From NCBI GenBank assembly GCA_020055645.1, contig CM034546.1, positions 110,515,375 to 110,579,374 on the forward strand: a DNA stretch of 64,000 nt. Direction: 5' to 3'. The translations under genes and the position numbers were made by a program. Source of the stretch: Tomocerus qinae (Eukaryota; Arthropoda; Collembola; Entomobryomorpha; Tomoceridae). Within the stretch, counting starts at the first letter, position 1, and each line of letters starts with the position of its first letter. Below are positions 45,566-58,515 of this stretch, piece after piece. The notes under the pieces are model-generated. The model had not been told where the DNA came from. It did no database searches and saw nothing but the letters and a program-made list of their open reading frames with translations.

Positions 45566-48500
45566 TTATTCTGAGAGGGACGACTCTGCTGAATCTGTCA
45601 GTACTTTGGTATTTTTTTCCAACCACTTTGTGATAACTACAAAGTTATCCGACATCCATTGTACATTGGCCTGAACACCTTCTATTGCTTGATTGACTGC
45701 TCTTGTGGCCGAACCAAGTTCGTTCTGATGACGTTCCTTGAAGTTTTGCAGCTTTAAAAGAGAATAATTTAAATTCATAATCAGTTTATGAGAATTAGAT
45801 ATATACACAATCATTCCGACTCGGAGTGTCCGAGAATATCAGATAGTATTTGGCTTTCATTTCCATGAAAGTATTTGCACTTATCCAATTCTTCCGATTG
45901 CACACGAGTCGAGGAAGCACTCATACGTACCTCAATATTTAGGTTAATGGACCAAAATGGGTTATTTTTTGTAATTGTGTATTACATAGCATTTAAAAAA
46001 CACAAAATGCATTTTCATAAGCCTTAAAACTCAATGTTTGCTTAAAACTATTACCATAAAGGCATAGTGTATGGGGTATAAATTAGTTAATCTATATAAA
46101 GATTCAAAACAAAGTACCTCCAATAGTTCAAACTCAGTATTGAGTCGTTGTGAAATGGAACTTACGATACCTCCAACGGAGAAAAATCCACTGCCAAAAC
46201 TTTAATTTCCATACGTTGCATTAAGTTCAGCAAAAATGAAAATTTCAAAATCTTTTCAATGATAAAAAATAAAACAGCTTACTAAGTTCTTATTAAGGAC
46301 CATGAATCGCGGATGAAATTGAAGGCTGTAATTAAAAAATGAAAAATTAGGCTAATGAACAATTTTTAATTATTACACAGCTAGGTTAATCATACATCGT
46401 AAATAATATATCCTACCTAGATAATTCCCAATGTCTGTTGATGCTATAGCTTTAATAACCGTTGGACCATCTTGCTTCCTTATTTGAGAGCCAGCTGTTA
46501 CAGACCAGTTCAAGTACCTGAAAAACATTTTTCAATATTGTGTACTTTGACTTTCTCCAGATGAAAAGAGCAGGCAACAATGAGTAACAAAGAAATGAAT
46601 TGCATAAATAAACACATAGGAAAGGTAAATGTTAGAGCAAAATTGGTCGAATACCTATTCAAAATCCAAACTTGTTTAGAGCAAGCTAACGCATTTAAAA
46701 TTGTATTCTTTTCGGATGCAACGTTTGCCTCGAGGTATCTTTGCCAAGCAAAATTCCATTCTTTTTCTCCACCACTTCTGATGGCTGCACAATATGTGAG
46801 ACGTCTTATATTTGTTGGCACTCTACGAGAAAACAGGAAAGATATATTATATATTTTTTTATAAACATCAGAGCATCTTTTATTCTCTTAAATTACGGGT
46901 TTTCGGTATTGGGATCAGAAGAAGACATCCATTCAGAGTAGAGTTGCTTGGCATTTTTGACACAATCTTTGTGATCCACTGCACAGGCCCATTGTAGAAT
47001 GTTGATTCGGTGATACTTTTCTAATAGTGGGTCAGAGTCGGTTTGGTTGAAACCTACACGTTGATACTGCTTTTCCAGAAGTCCTACCATGTATTTCTAG
47101 ATAGAAAATTCAAAGTGAAAGCGGCTTTCTATTTTTATATAACAGTAGAGCAAAAGACAATGGGTGACTACAACAAAGTAAAGTGGAAAGTTAGGTAAAG
47201 CTCTTTAGTAACTATTTTTCTTTCATGAGCAGAATCTTTTAATTGCGAAAAACTTCTTTTGTCTCTTTCCATTTAATATTCTAGCTTAGCTAGAAAAACT
47301 TAAGTAGTTGCTATAAAACTACGTGCCTAGAGTCACTAGAGTTGTAAAGAACAGCCCAAGTCTCAACAATACTTCATTAAGTCACATATACGTTGAAGAA
47401 TAATGCAGCAACATCAGGGACCCTGATTGAATTTGCATGTTTCTCCACAAAATATATTAAATCCTCTTTTACAAGTTTTTTCTTTCACCTTAAAGATGCC
47501 GAATGATGGGGACTTAAGAAACATTTGAGAGATGTAGGAGAAAGAATTCAGAAAACTATCCCATGGGAGGTACTCGTTTTCTTCTCGTAAGTATTGCGTT
47601 ATATTGAACGCCACGTCATATGATAGCAAATCCGCCCTTGCTAAATTCAGGGCATCGTCAACTAACTGGGCTCTGTTCACAGTGTGGATCTCACTTGCAT
47701 TTCTATTAAGTTGATTGACGATCATTTGCCAATTTCTTTGGTCGTAGTTCACTCTGTAGTAACCTTTAAACATTCATTGCACTCAGCTGATTAATTCAAT
47801 CTATAATTTACTTATTCAAGAGTTACTTTTTCATTATCTTGAAGTTACGATAACCAACCTGTTTGCTGAACATTAACAATCAGCCAATCATCCGATATAT
47901 TTGACTTCATGCTATGTGAAACAGTTTTCTTGCTCTTCGGTATCCAAAATACAGGATTTGTTCTCTCGAAGTCCTTGTTGTAGTCTTTCGTGGCATAAGA
48001 AATTGGCACCCACCACTTATAGCTCTCGTACTGTTTGGCAGTTGTCTCATTTTTGATCAATTGAAATTTGATCTGATAGAATTTATACAAAAATATTATT
48101 TAATCAAGTGTTATAAGTTATTTGCTCTAATTTACGCTTTTAATAGTCAACAAAGGTACCTGAGTAAAATTAGCTTCCATAGTCTCATAATTTCGGTTAA
48201 CTTGAATGACAGGAAAACCTTAATAGTACACACCATGCATTTATGTTAACTTATTAATTGCTACCTCGTCGTAAGAATTACCATCGATGATGTACTCATG
48301 TACTTTCTAGCAATGTTAATGTTTGCATTGCTAAATTGTGAATCCAATTTAGGATATATTCCAATATATAACATTTCAGACATTTCTTTTCATTTTTATC
48401 TACATAAATTTACCTTTCTGCAAAGTCCATGAATCCATTACATCCATTACCTAGATTAATACGAACAGAATGTTAATACTGTCTCATCAATTTTGAAAAG

Positions 48501-51500
48501 CACTCGCTCTACTCCCTATATTAGACGCTGAGTTCATTTGTCTCATTTTCCCCACCAATCATATGCTTAAAATAGTCTTACTGTCATTTCGGTATCCATT
48601 GATCTGTCACTGTAAGCCTGTTCAGTCAGGCTGTCCCAAAGGTCTGTTTGTTTCGTACTGCCATATTTCCTATTAAAATCAAATCATAATTTGGCTGTAG
48701 CACATGATTAAAACATCTATGTTTTCTCGAGATAATAAAAATGTGCTTTACTTAATATTTGATTCATATTGGCAATTAGGTACGTCAGTTTTCTCTATTT
48801 AAATCTACCTATTTACATAATGCATATCTAAAAGAGTAGATAGCTAAGCAGTTTACCTTCATTTCTATATTTATTTCATTTAATCTCCTTTTATACGTTA
48901 GGTTTGTGTAATTATATAAATTATGTTACAGAAAAACTCATATAACTAAAATTGAAACTGAATTGAACTGAAAAATTGAGTCTAACCATTTGTTGAGATA
49001 GTTAGTTAATCCTTGTTTGAATGTCTTTTCAGTGAGAAAGTGGTTCATCATTCTAATAATCGACGCTCCTGTAAAAAGAGTGTAGTTGTTTATAATCATG
49101 TGTAGTATTTTGAGAAGGTAATTATTTCCGTCATTAACCTTTGCTGTATGAAATTCGGTCAAAGATCTCATTGATCTCATCGGGATGTGTCACAGGAATT
49201 GAGATGGGATGAGAAGAGTCCAACGCATCGAGGGAAAATACATGTTGGATTTCATCGCACACAAACTGCTCCAATATTTTCCAGTCTGGTTCGACCTGAT
49301 TCACACATAAGTCAGGTTTAGCACAATTAACTTCACTATACAAGACCACACCCAAGCCTAATTACAAGAACTTGGTCGTGGACTCTACTCTGTCTCATCT
49401 TTATTTTTTCTGTGTAAATAATAATAACAAATAGTACATGATCAACTCCAATGTATTCCACATACGAAGCGAATCCTTCGTTCAGCCACAGATCTAGATC
49501 AAAAATATAGATAATTACATCATGGGGCAATTACAGATATATATTGAGAACAGAGAAAGGTAGCAATTATAAATTAATAAGGCATTTGAGTTCTATTTAG
49601 ATCTTTCAAGTATCACGTCTCACATACCGTCCCACCATGACGGGGTAACCTGAAACAAACAAAAGTATAACTTATAGCAAGAGTTGCTGAGTTTCATTTA
49701 CGTATTAACATCATCAATGCTAGTCTCCACTCCATGATCAATATTGTTACACATCATAAGCGTGGAACATGGAATCGGGAATTCTACCGTTTTTCAACGC
49801 GTGTTCACACTTTATTATATCATCAGTTGGTAATGCTGTAATGTGTCATTGTACTTAACGGGCATAATTTATTCATAGTAGTTATACTTAACTGATAGGT
49901 AAAAATTCGCAATATTTGGTATTTGAACTTACCAAGTTTCCAAACCATTGATGTGCCAATTCGTGAGAAATTACCTAAAGATCAAGAATTATACCATATT
50001 TAATTCCAATTATTGCTGTAACATCAGTATAAGTACTAAGGTAAAATTGAAGTTAATTATATCAGTCGAATGTATTACTAGATGCAGGTACCCATCGCCC
50101 ATCATAAAACACAAAAGCAAACATTCTACTGATCTATTTGAGCTTCAGTACATCATACATTTAATGAGTTTAACTTACAGTTGCGACACGCAGCTTATTA
50201 ATGTCAGAGGACACCTTCGGGTCGTATAACATGGCAGTCTCCCTATTATATTTGAAATCAATTAATACAATTCAAAAAGGTCATAAACTATCAACTCCAT
50301 AAACAAAAATACGTTGGAAATAGAATTTTGATGAAATGTTTGCTAGCCAGATAATACGTTAAAAAGAAATATGCCAGAGTTAAAAAATTATGTTATCAGA
50401 TTATGCGTGTATGCATGAAGAAGACAGTAATATTAGAAATCTTCATGACTTTCGGTAATCTCACTTATGCATGGTAAATAATATTAGTATATCGGCTCGA
50501 CCAAAGCATCTGAGAATTACATAAAGTGTGGTAACTGTAAACTAGAATAATAAATGCACTACCTGTAGGTGATGAGTCCCCTAAACAAATAAGAAACAAA
50601 CAGTTTATTAGGTTTTTAATGAACATTATGGACAATTGAATTGGGGAAAAGAAATGCAGCAGTTACCAATTTTCCCTGTAAATAAAAAAAAATTTAATTA
50701 GTAACGGAAGTGACATGAATGGTAATAGAGGATTTACTTTTCATCAACATATTGAGCAATTACATGGCTCCAGCGTTGAAGTCAGGAATGGCGACCATAT
50801 CTTGTTTTGGCAATGGGAAGTCCACAGCAAAATACTGCTCAAAGTACGATAAAATTTTTGGACCGATATCACGAGAATATTCTACTTGTTCAATAGCGTC
50901 TTTACGAGCCCACACACGGAACATAGGTTTGCTCAGAGCTGGATTTGAAGACCGGCTTTCAAAATCAGACACCATAAAGGCAACTAAATAGGTTGACATT
51001 GCTACAGATTTAGCATAGTGATCCCAAACCCAGCCATCCATTCCTTCTCTACAATATAGAAATCAATCAAGATGTCATTATTTTGATGCTCTTTAAGATC
51101 AGTACACTTAAATGTACCTACGTGAGGTTATTATATCTATATAACAAATCTGTGCATATTTTTATACCCATACCTATTATATCTAAGACGTTTAGCAACA
51201 TCAGAATTTTAAGACATGATAGAAAAATTAAAAAGCTGAAACTACATAAACTACCCATATATAGTTAATGGCTTAGCTGAGGACAAAGACGATTAGCTTT
51301 GTTGGAAAATTATATTACGAAGCATACAACACTCTGACTCTGTTTGGAAATCTAGAAAAGGTTGACCATTTGATGTATTGACATACCATTTTCATATTAT
51401 TACTAGCTGAATCCTAGCACACAAAGTGTGCTAGAAAATGTTGAAATCAGTAAATTTCTAGCGACTGCGTATTGGCCCGAATTTCATAGACCGTTGATTG

Positions 51501-54500
51501 GACTCAGTACTGATAGTCTAATTCTAATCTTTGCTCATTAATTGCAAAATATTACCCTTACTCATTAGTTACACAATATTACGGACAAATATACAAACCT
51601 TAATACCAAATTCCATGCGCATGTCCCACTTTTGTTTAAAAGATTATGTTTATGTAGAGTAAAGATGTCTCATTCACAGGAAATTTTCCTTAGCACGCGA
51701 CAATGCATGTTTATAATGGAGATTTATGGACTTACATAGTATTATGGTTGATAATGACAGTACAATCACTAAAAATAACTCTCCACTATTTTCAGGTTAG
51801 TACATAGTTTATGTTATGTTATTAGTACCTATCGATAGGCCAAGATTAAAACATTTCAAAAGACCCATCATTTACCATGAGCTAAATCCCGAAATAATTT
51901 GATGAATAGATGACCTTGACATAAGCAGGTAGCAAAGATTTATGATCAGTGAGACTACACTTGCCTCAATGATTATATTGGAATCGATTGTTTCTATTTC
52001 ACACTGCGGTGCTAATAATATGGTATGCAGAGTGGTACTTGATTCGACGATTCTTGAGTACGTACCTGTAGTATAGGTTATAGCTACCAAAATAAAAGGT
52101 TGCATGCAGGTTAGTAGGAGAGTAGGACGAGAGTAAAAGTGTTTTGACTTTGACGTAAGCGTGATATCTTACTAAGTAATAGAGGGGAGTTTATTTAGCA
52201 TACAAAATACAGACGTCGCAGTTGAATATTATTGTCAACATGAAGCACATGTAAAATACATGTAGCTAGTATGCATACCAACATGCATAGTACCAAGTAG
52301 TCAGTAGTAGTTTATCAGGTCCATTTGTTTTTATTTGCAGGACAAATGTTTGGGGAACTGTTTAAGGACAGCACTTACAATCGACGTACATGCAGGGAAT
52401 GTACAAATGCACCTGATGATATGCAAACACAAAATTATTGCATTTGTCGTATTAATGTCAGGTGCATAATAATAATGTACGCATTATTACTGCAGAATGA
52501 GGAAGATAATCTTTCTTAGAAAATTTTCAATATGGGTCGACAAGTGTTAGATATACTATTCAAATAACAAACCCGATATTGTTCTACATTTCACACCTTT
52601 CTCAATAATCGGAGCCACAAAATTCTTTGTCTTTTGATAGCCTTCTATTCAGTTAGCTAACATTTTTTATTTTAATGACTTATGAAGGACACATAGATCA
52701 TCAAAGCTCGTTTGCACTAGTATAATCCAGTCTTGCGACTTGACTTCGTATAGTATACTTACAATGTACAGGGCCATCACTTATATCATTCCCCTTATCC
52801 CAGCCGACTCCGACTAGGTATCAGGAAACGTTTCCTATCCATATGTAGAGAATCTCTTTGCGAATCTAATGAGCCTAATCACGTCAAAATCGACAAACGA
52901 TAAGTGGGTAAAACAATATTTTGAAAATAAAAAGTTGAAAGTTTTATAGGTAGTGGTGGTGGTATAGGGTGAACGTTATAAGTGATGACCCTGTACAAGG
53001 TTCCTGGGATGACCCATTGCGTCTAGTACGCTAAGATTTTGTTCAAGATATGAAAGTATGCATTTAATAGCACAAATAGTATTTGTGCATCTAGTTTATA
53101 CATATACAGTATCTAAGAGTTGATACACTACATGTACTACCTCCATATAAGATGTATCTATTAGCCGTGGTACTTTTTATTATAATGTACTAGTTCTTTA
53201 GAGTCAATTCCAACCTGGCATCTGCAACAATGCACATACATCTACATATAAATCCTCTGCAATAGTGCATGCTTAATTGTTTTATTTTATGAGCAATAGT
53301 TTTATGTACCTAGTAAAAACTAACATTTCCAATCACAAAGCATTTGCATAAAAGTAAGCAGCCTTCGACTTTGCAATCGATCGTCGTCATAATATCAACT
53401 TTTTCTATATATACCTTTACGAGGCCAATCAAGCAAAGATCCACTGGATGATTAACTTCATCATTTACACTAGCTAGTACTTGCTTTAAGAATTTGTTTA
53501 CTACGTATCGATCTACGTTGCACTTATAGTTTTATACTTTAATGAGGTGCATGCCTAGTTCACATCATTTACTACTTGACCGTAATTATATACGTTACTT
53601 CCACGCAAATGTCGAATGAACTATAAATAACTACAAACTATAAATTTTAAGTACCTAGTTGAAAAGAAAGTGATTTACGTAGCAGTAATTACGTCCTCGA
53701 ATTATCAATCATATTCGCCAATTCTACAATACAAATCTTTACCGAGATAATCTCGGTTCTGAATAATTTTCAATCTGGGTAGTCAAAATGAAAGAATGAA
53801 ATATAAACGCATTTGATGGATACGGAAGGTGAAAGTACTTTCCCAGAGAAAAACAACTCCGGACATGAACCAGAAGAAAGTTTTACATTAACGGGAAGTT
53901 TGCCTGCATAGCGTCCGGCAGCATAGGGAAATGATGTATGAAATCCTTGTCTATAAAAAATGAACTTCCGAATCACTCAATACACTTTCCGTTAGCATTT
54001 TTAGGACGGAAACTTATTCTCTATCACAGGGTAAAATTATTCTAATTTGAATAGAGTCTCAAGTAACAGAAATACAAGTAAAATGCAATTTGCGAGTAAA
54101 ACTTACAAAGGTTCCGTTTTGTTCAGATCCATGTTTGAGATTGTCGTCATCGATTCCCGTCTAGCCAAACTAACTTCAAATTTAGCTTTCAATCCAGGTT
54201 CGTCAAAGCAAGGAAATGCTAAAAATTTTACATAATTAGATTTTATCACACTAATCACATTGGATTTGCCTTCAGTTGACATTTCATACCTCGTCGAGCA
54301 TCAGTAGGCTGAAATTGGGTAACAGCAAGCCACCTGAGGGGTCAAATTAGATTGTAAAGCAGATTTCACTCGGATTATTTTTAGTTACGTTACATGCCTC
54401 ACTAGATTTGTGTACATCGTATATTCCTTATATAAACTAATTATTATAGAGAGATGATTGAGTTTAAGATTACCTTGTTTCGTTAGTAGCTTTATCTTTG

Positions 54501-55422
54501 TAAGAGCTACGGTAAAATCCAGCTAATTCATCTGTAACAGTCATGTAATAATTGCATTATCTATACTATTCTGAGGAATAAAAGGCGTTTAAAAATAGGG
54601 AATTGTATTGACAAAGTGTTCCATAGACTATTACAGCAGTAACAATTTTTACACGTTCCATTTTAGCCGATTTACATATTTCATGTTACATAATGCCTCT
54701 ATATGTAGCACTTTCCATTGGAATGTAGCATACTTTGCTATGATTAAGCTATTAGTAAATGTATATGAAAAGAAAAATGAGGGAAAAGTTTTACCATTGA
54801 GTTCGCCGATATATTCGATATAGAGTCGATATATCTTGCCTTGTTGAAGATTGGAATTAAGTGTAAGGTTGTAGAATTCTCTGTCTACATCGTACTCATG
54901 TTTATTTATAGTAAAGGACCCGACTGGGCTAATTTTATTTTCATTGTCTTGCTGTTGAGGACTAACGGGACCTTCGGCTTTGTCTACTTCCGTTACAGTT
55001 ACAGTATCCTCTAGAATGGTAATATTCTTTATATGAATTGTAACTTTACTCGTGTCTTCCAAACATTGGATGTCAATCCACACTTTTCCATCAAGTGTAA
55101 AATTCTTGGATTCTTCTACGGAAGGGATGAGATCCAGTTTATAATACAGAGGCTTAACATTCCTCGGTAACCGCACATCTTTCACTTTGGCTTTTCCTCC
55201 TCCACTTTTATCACCAGAAGCTAATTTACTGTTGTCAAAATTGACCCCTTGACAATTTGAGAGATTATAAGTTATCACGCCAACAGCCACAACAGCCAAT
55301 AGAAACAGCGCCGTGAGCACAATGGCTTTAGAACGTGAGACGTAACAACCACTGGGTTTCTTGAAAATCGAATTCTCCGACTTACTGTGATCCATTGTTA
55401 ATTGTTCTCTTGATTGAGCCAT
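45566..55422 (-). CDS. ANPEP-like: Aminopeptidase N, membrane M1 zinc metallopeptidase, 24 coding exons
   Basis: Exons 5'-3': 55422-54795, 54531-54474, 54333-54290, 54218-54107, 51048-50764, 50675-50667, 50580-50563, 50242-50179, 49974-49933, 49649-49628, 49493-49438, 49295-49139, 49068-48987, 48669-48582, 48450-48414, 48218-48160, 48072-47859, 47763-47489, 47096-46897, 46822-46655, 46517-46417, 46325-46283, 46199-46118, 45751-45566. All junctions are GT-AG and in phase: 3030 nt, 1009 aa (human APN 967). A short cytosolic tail and TM at about 33-53 (AIVLTALFLLAVVAVGVITY) make it type II. The M1 N-domain starts near 85 (LPRNVKPLYYKLDLIP). GAMEN is at 374-378, HELAH at 410-414 with third zinc ligand E433, and the catalytic Tyr at 496 (ISYSKG). 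The ERAP1-C-like domain starts near 659 (GYYRVNYD). It removes neutral N-terminal residues from peptides at the cell surface. A second ATG at 55395 (MDHSK) is possible. No GPI signal is seen at the end (SAESSLSE). Confidence 0.95.
50563..50675 (-). other. Two consecutive microexons (9 nt and 18 nt) encoding the GAMENWG core
   Basis: Exon 5 ends GGAGCCAT. Microexon 50675-50667 is GGAAAATTG, and microexon 50580-50563 is GGGACTCATCACCTACAG. Joined, they read G-A-M-E-N-W-G-L-I-T-Y-R. Each has its own acceptor (TTTACAG; TTGTTTAG) and donor (GTAACT; GTAGTG). The introns are 88 and 86 bp. The motif is needed for exopeptidase activity in M1 enzymes, so skipping the 9-nt exon would keep the frame but delete E-N-W. 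Confidence 0.85.
51049..54106 (-). other. Largest aminopeptidase N intron (3.06 kb)
   Basis: Lies between the exon ending ACGGAACCTTT|GTAAGT and the exon starting TAG|AGAAGGAATGG. The splice restores L-E-G-M-D-G-W-V-W-D, the usual M1 sequence here, so no further exon is needed. The intron is AT-rich and holds the MITE at 52765. An open frame at 53770-53976 (-) does not resemble M1 sequence. Confidence 0.75.
52765..52997. mobile_element. 233-bp MITE with 21-bp terminal inverted repeats
   Basis: TGTACAGGGCCATCACTTAT at the left end is matched by ATAAGTGATGACCCTGTACA at the right (20 of 21 bp over the full repeat). The interior is AT-rich with no frame. The flanking TGTACA does not show the target-site duplication unambiguously. 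Confidence 0.8.
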
Positions 55423-55443
55423 GAGAAAATTATCGTCCTCACT
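55423..55443 (-). promoter_or_regulatory. Splice acceptor and short 5' UTR before the aminopeptidase N start
   Basis: On the minus strand, TTTCTTGTTTTGTTCAG at 55458-55442 is a good pyrimidine-rich acceptor. It leaves 19 nt of leader before the ATG at 55422. At least one upstream non-coding exon is therefore likely, but I could not locate it. Confidence 0.5.
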
Positions 55444-57383
55444 GAACAAAACAAGAAATTACTTTAACAGACCATCTCTTCAAAATTGTACAGGATTCTA
55501 TTTATTCTTAAACGTCTACTCTCCTGCAAGATTCACGGCCAAAAATAATACACTTTCATCAGGGCAATAATTTAATTACTTTTATGCACATGTTTAAGCT
55601 TATGCTGATTTGTATATTTGAGATTACTCTGAAATGCTCGTGCTCATGATTTATGCTCACGCACACGTAAATAAATATTTGTACATACGAAAGCACTTCG
55701 GTTTTATAGCTACCTTCATGTGAAATTAATATGCATATTAATATTTTAAGTATTTCATTGTAATCTAGTTCCTCTTGAACTAGCACCATTTAATGTTGAT
55801 GGAGATATAAATATAACCATAATAATATTTCCTTCATCACCTAGACCTGCACTTAGACAAATGTTTAGTACAGTGTAGAGACGCCCCTTTGTTTGTCTGT
55901 GTGTAGTATGGATTTCATAGACAGAAAGGTGGGATGGAAGTGTTGATGTCTATGTAAACATCATGTCAGAAGAGTCTTTACTTAAATGGATTTAGGAATC
56001 GCATTTTCAGCATTGGAATTTGAAATGCATAGCTATTAAATATCATGTACTTTGTGAAATGCAGATCAATTTCTTTTTCACCTTGCTTCAGAAATACTTA
56101 TGCAGCAATGCTGTAACGACTTAATATTCGCACACTGCTACACTACTCGTGATATTATTATTGCATAGCACAATAGGTAACATAAAACAACATTGGACAT
56201 GGATGTAAAATATTTTGTTGACTGGTTGGGTTACAAGTAATAATTACCTTTCTTTGTGCTCAACTTGCTTGATTCAATACTTCCTGTAACCGTCTCAGTG
56301 ATTTTAAAGGCAATATAACTCATTTCTTTCGTCGCAATTAAATACTCAGCAGGAGAGTCTTTGATTGATCTCTTTTCGCATAGACTAAAGAAATTTTAAA
56401 TTGATAGCTGCAGTTTAGCATAAATAATCATTACAGTTAAATGCATGGCTAAGACCTGACCTTTGGCTACCTATTGGATATTTCCACTGGTCGATCCTTG
56501 ACGGTCGGGCTCAATTATAACTATTTACAGGTACTTAAGCCAAAAATTTACTTAATCTTCGTCCGCACAATTGAACCCATACTTCTTATAAGTGCATTGA
56601 ATCTATTCCTTTTTTCTAATTCTTTATTAGCCGAGTATATACATTACAGTGAATAGGATTGGAATCAACTGGGAAAATTCTTCCCTAGAACAGAAACACT
56701 TGGAAAGAACTTAAAATACTATTTGATTATTTATTGAATATTTTTTCTTAATAACTAGCCTTAAAGTACATTGCTTTAGTTTTTAACATTTTAGATCTCT
56801 ATGTACTGTCCACATACATTGTACAAGTAAGGTTTGTTGCTCTTACAATAATAGTATTTGTATTTACATAACCTTAGTAGGTGTATGCATTTGTCGCTCT
56901 TTTTTAAGCCAGGAACTACTGATAGATTTTTTAATGTTAAAGAACATTTTTCCCAATTGTTAATGACTTCTCAGTATTTATATTTTATGCCTTCATGCAT
57001 GGATATCAATGTCTGTTTTATAATTACATACTTTATAACCAACAATAGTTCTCTAAATACATTAAAAGGGGTCAGCTGAGATTGTCATCAGTAATAATGA
57101 GACAAGAAATTCGCACTAGTAGTAGCACCTTCCACATCTTACTCTTCACTAACATTCCCGTTTTGCTTTTAAAAGGTAGTAATTTATCTTAGGTTTGTAT
57201 CCTTCTTTTAAGACTTTGACAGACCCTTTCGCAATGAATGATCTTGGAATGATCCGCTATTATAAACAATTCGTTAAAGCTGTTATAAACTGAAATCTTT
57301 GATAAAAGATTTACCTAATATATTACAAATTCTATACATACTTAAAACCTTGAAACCTTAAGCAATACTTGTGTAACAATATA
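55444..57383. other. Upstream/5'-intron sequence of aminopeptidase N
   Basis: AT-rich sequence without recognisable coding exons or repeats. A donor-like AAAG|GTAATT on the minus strand near 56248 could close a non-coding first exon, but nothing else supports it. Confidence 0.4.
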
Positions 57384-58515
57384 CAGGGTGTCTGATTAAT
57401 ACATGAAAGTGTTCTAAGCCCTATAACTCCTGAACAGAGGCTGCTATGAAAATGAGATAACCACCATTGGAAAGACAATCGTATTTTCAACAAAATGGGC
57501 TATAATAATAATTTTTAAAAACCTTCGTTACACACATTAAAAATGGGAAAGTCAAAGGCCAATTTCCCTTGTTAACAATCTCAAATAAACACAAAATTAC
57601 TTATTTAATTCGCTTCCGTCTTCTGTGATTTTGGTAACGATTTTTCAACCGAATTGCGATTGAATAAAATGCAGATTGAAGCCATTAAAAACCTGTTGAA
57701 ATGACATTATTGGGTTTCAAAGACCACCATTTAGACTAAGTTGTTGAGTAAAAGTTTGTTAAAGTCACTTGACAAAGCAACAATAACTGCACTGTTAACA
57801 AAGCTGTAAAAACTACTAAAAGTGCTGGGCCGTTCCAGTCGTTCCTCTAGACACTAGTCCATCGTTTAGGATTCTGATTTACAGTTAAAATTATTTGTCT
57901 TGAAGGGCAGCTCTCAGACCAAGTGTTCTTTTTTCAGAAAATTCTGCATCTCTTAAATGTTGCATTAGTTCATTACCTTTAAATAATGACCATTGAAACC
58001 CAATCGGGCTAGCTCAGAAAAATCCAAAAGGAAATTCATTCTGCATCAGCTACAGACTGATGTAAACAATTTATTAATGACCTGAGACGTTTGGTTTCCT
58101 TCGGACGATAAAATGTCTTTAATTTCGCTCTTTCAATATGCCAATGTGGTGTTTAAAGTCTTAATTTTTTCTAAACGTCTAATGTCTAAACCAAGAGGGG
58201 TAAAATAGTTTTATAACTATTTTCGTACTCTTTTAGATGTTATGTATCACTTTTCATTATCATCGAAAGCTTAAGTTACTATTGCTAAAAGTGTCACCGT
58301 TCCAATTATGTCAAGTATACACACAATTATAGGCTATTTTGATATTTTTTTGTCGAAATGATGACCCTGTAATAAGAGTCACCAAAATTATTATTATAGC
58401 CCATTTTGTTGAAAATACGATTGTCTTTTCAATGGTGGTTATCTCATTTTCATAGCAGCCTCTGTTCAGGAGTTATAGGGCTTAGAACACTTTCATGTAT
58501 TAATCAGACACCCTG
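57384..58515. mobile_element. 1132-bp non-autonomous DNA transposon, 132-bp terminal inverted repeats
   Basis: The left end CAGGGTGTCTGATTAATACA (57384-57515) and the right end (58384-58515) are reverse complements over 132 bp with one difference (TTGGAAAG against TTGAAAAG). TA flanks both tips, consistent with a TA target-site duplication. The 868-bp interior has no frame above 60 codons apart from one that runs out of the right repeat, so no transposase is encoded. The near-identical repeats suggest recent movement. The CAGGGTGTC tips resemble several insect DNA-transposon families; I cannot assign the superfamily. Confidence 0.9.

Noticed and set aside
53770..53976. Possible extra exon of aminopeptidase N (68-codon frame with an acceptor-like TTTTTTATAG)
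   Set aside because: The splice from 54107 to 51048 already gives the conserved continuous M1 sequence (TEPLEGMDGWVWD). Adding this frame would insert unrelated residues and run into a stop.
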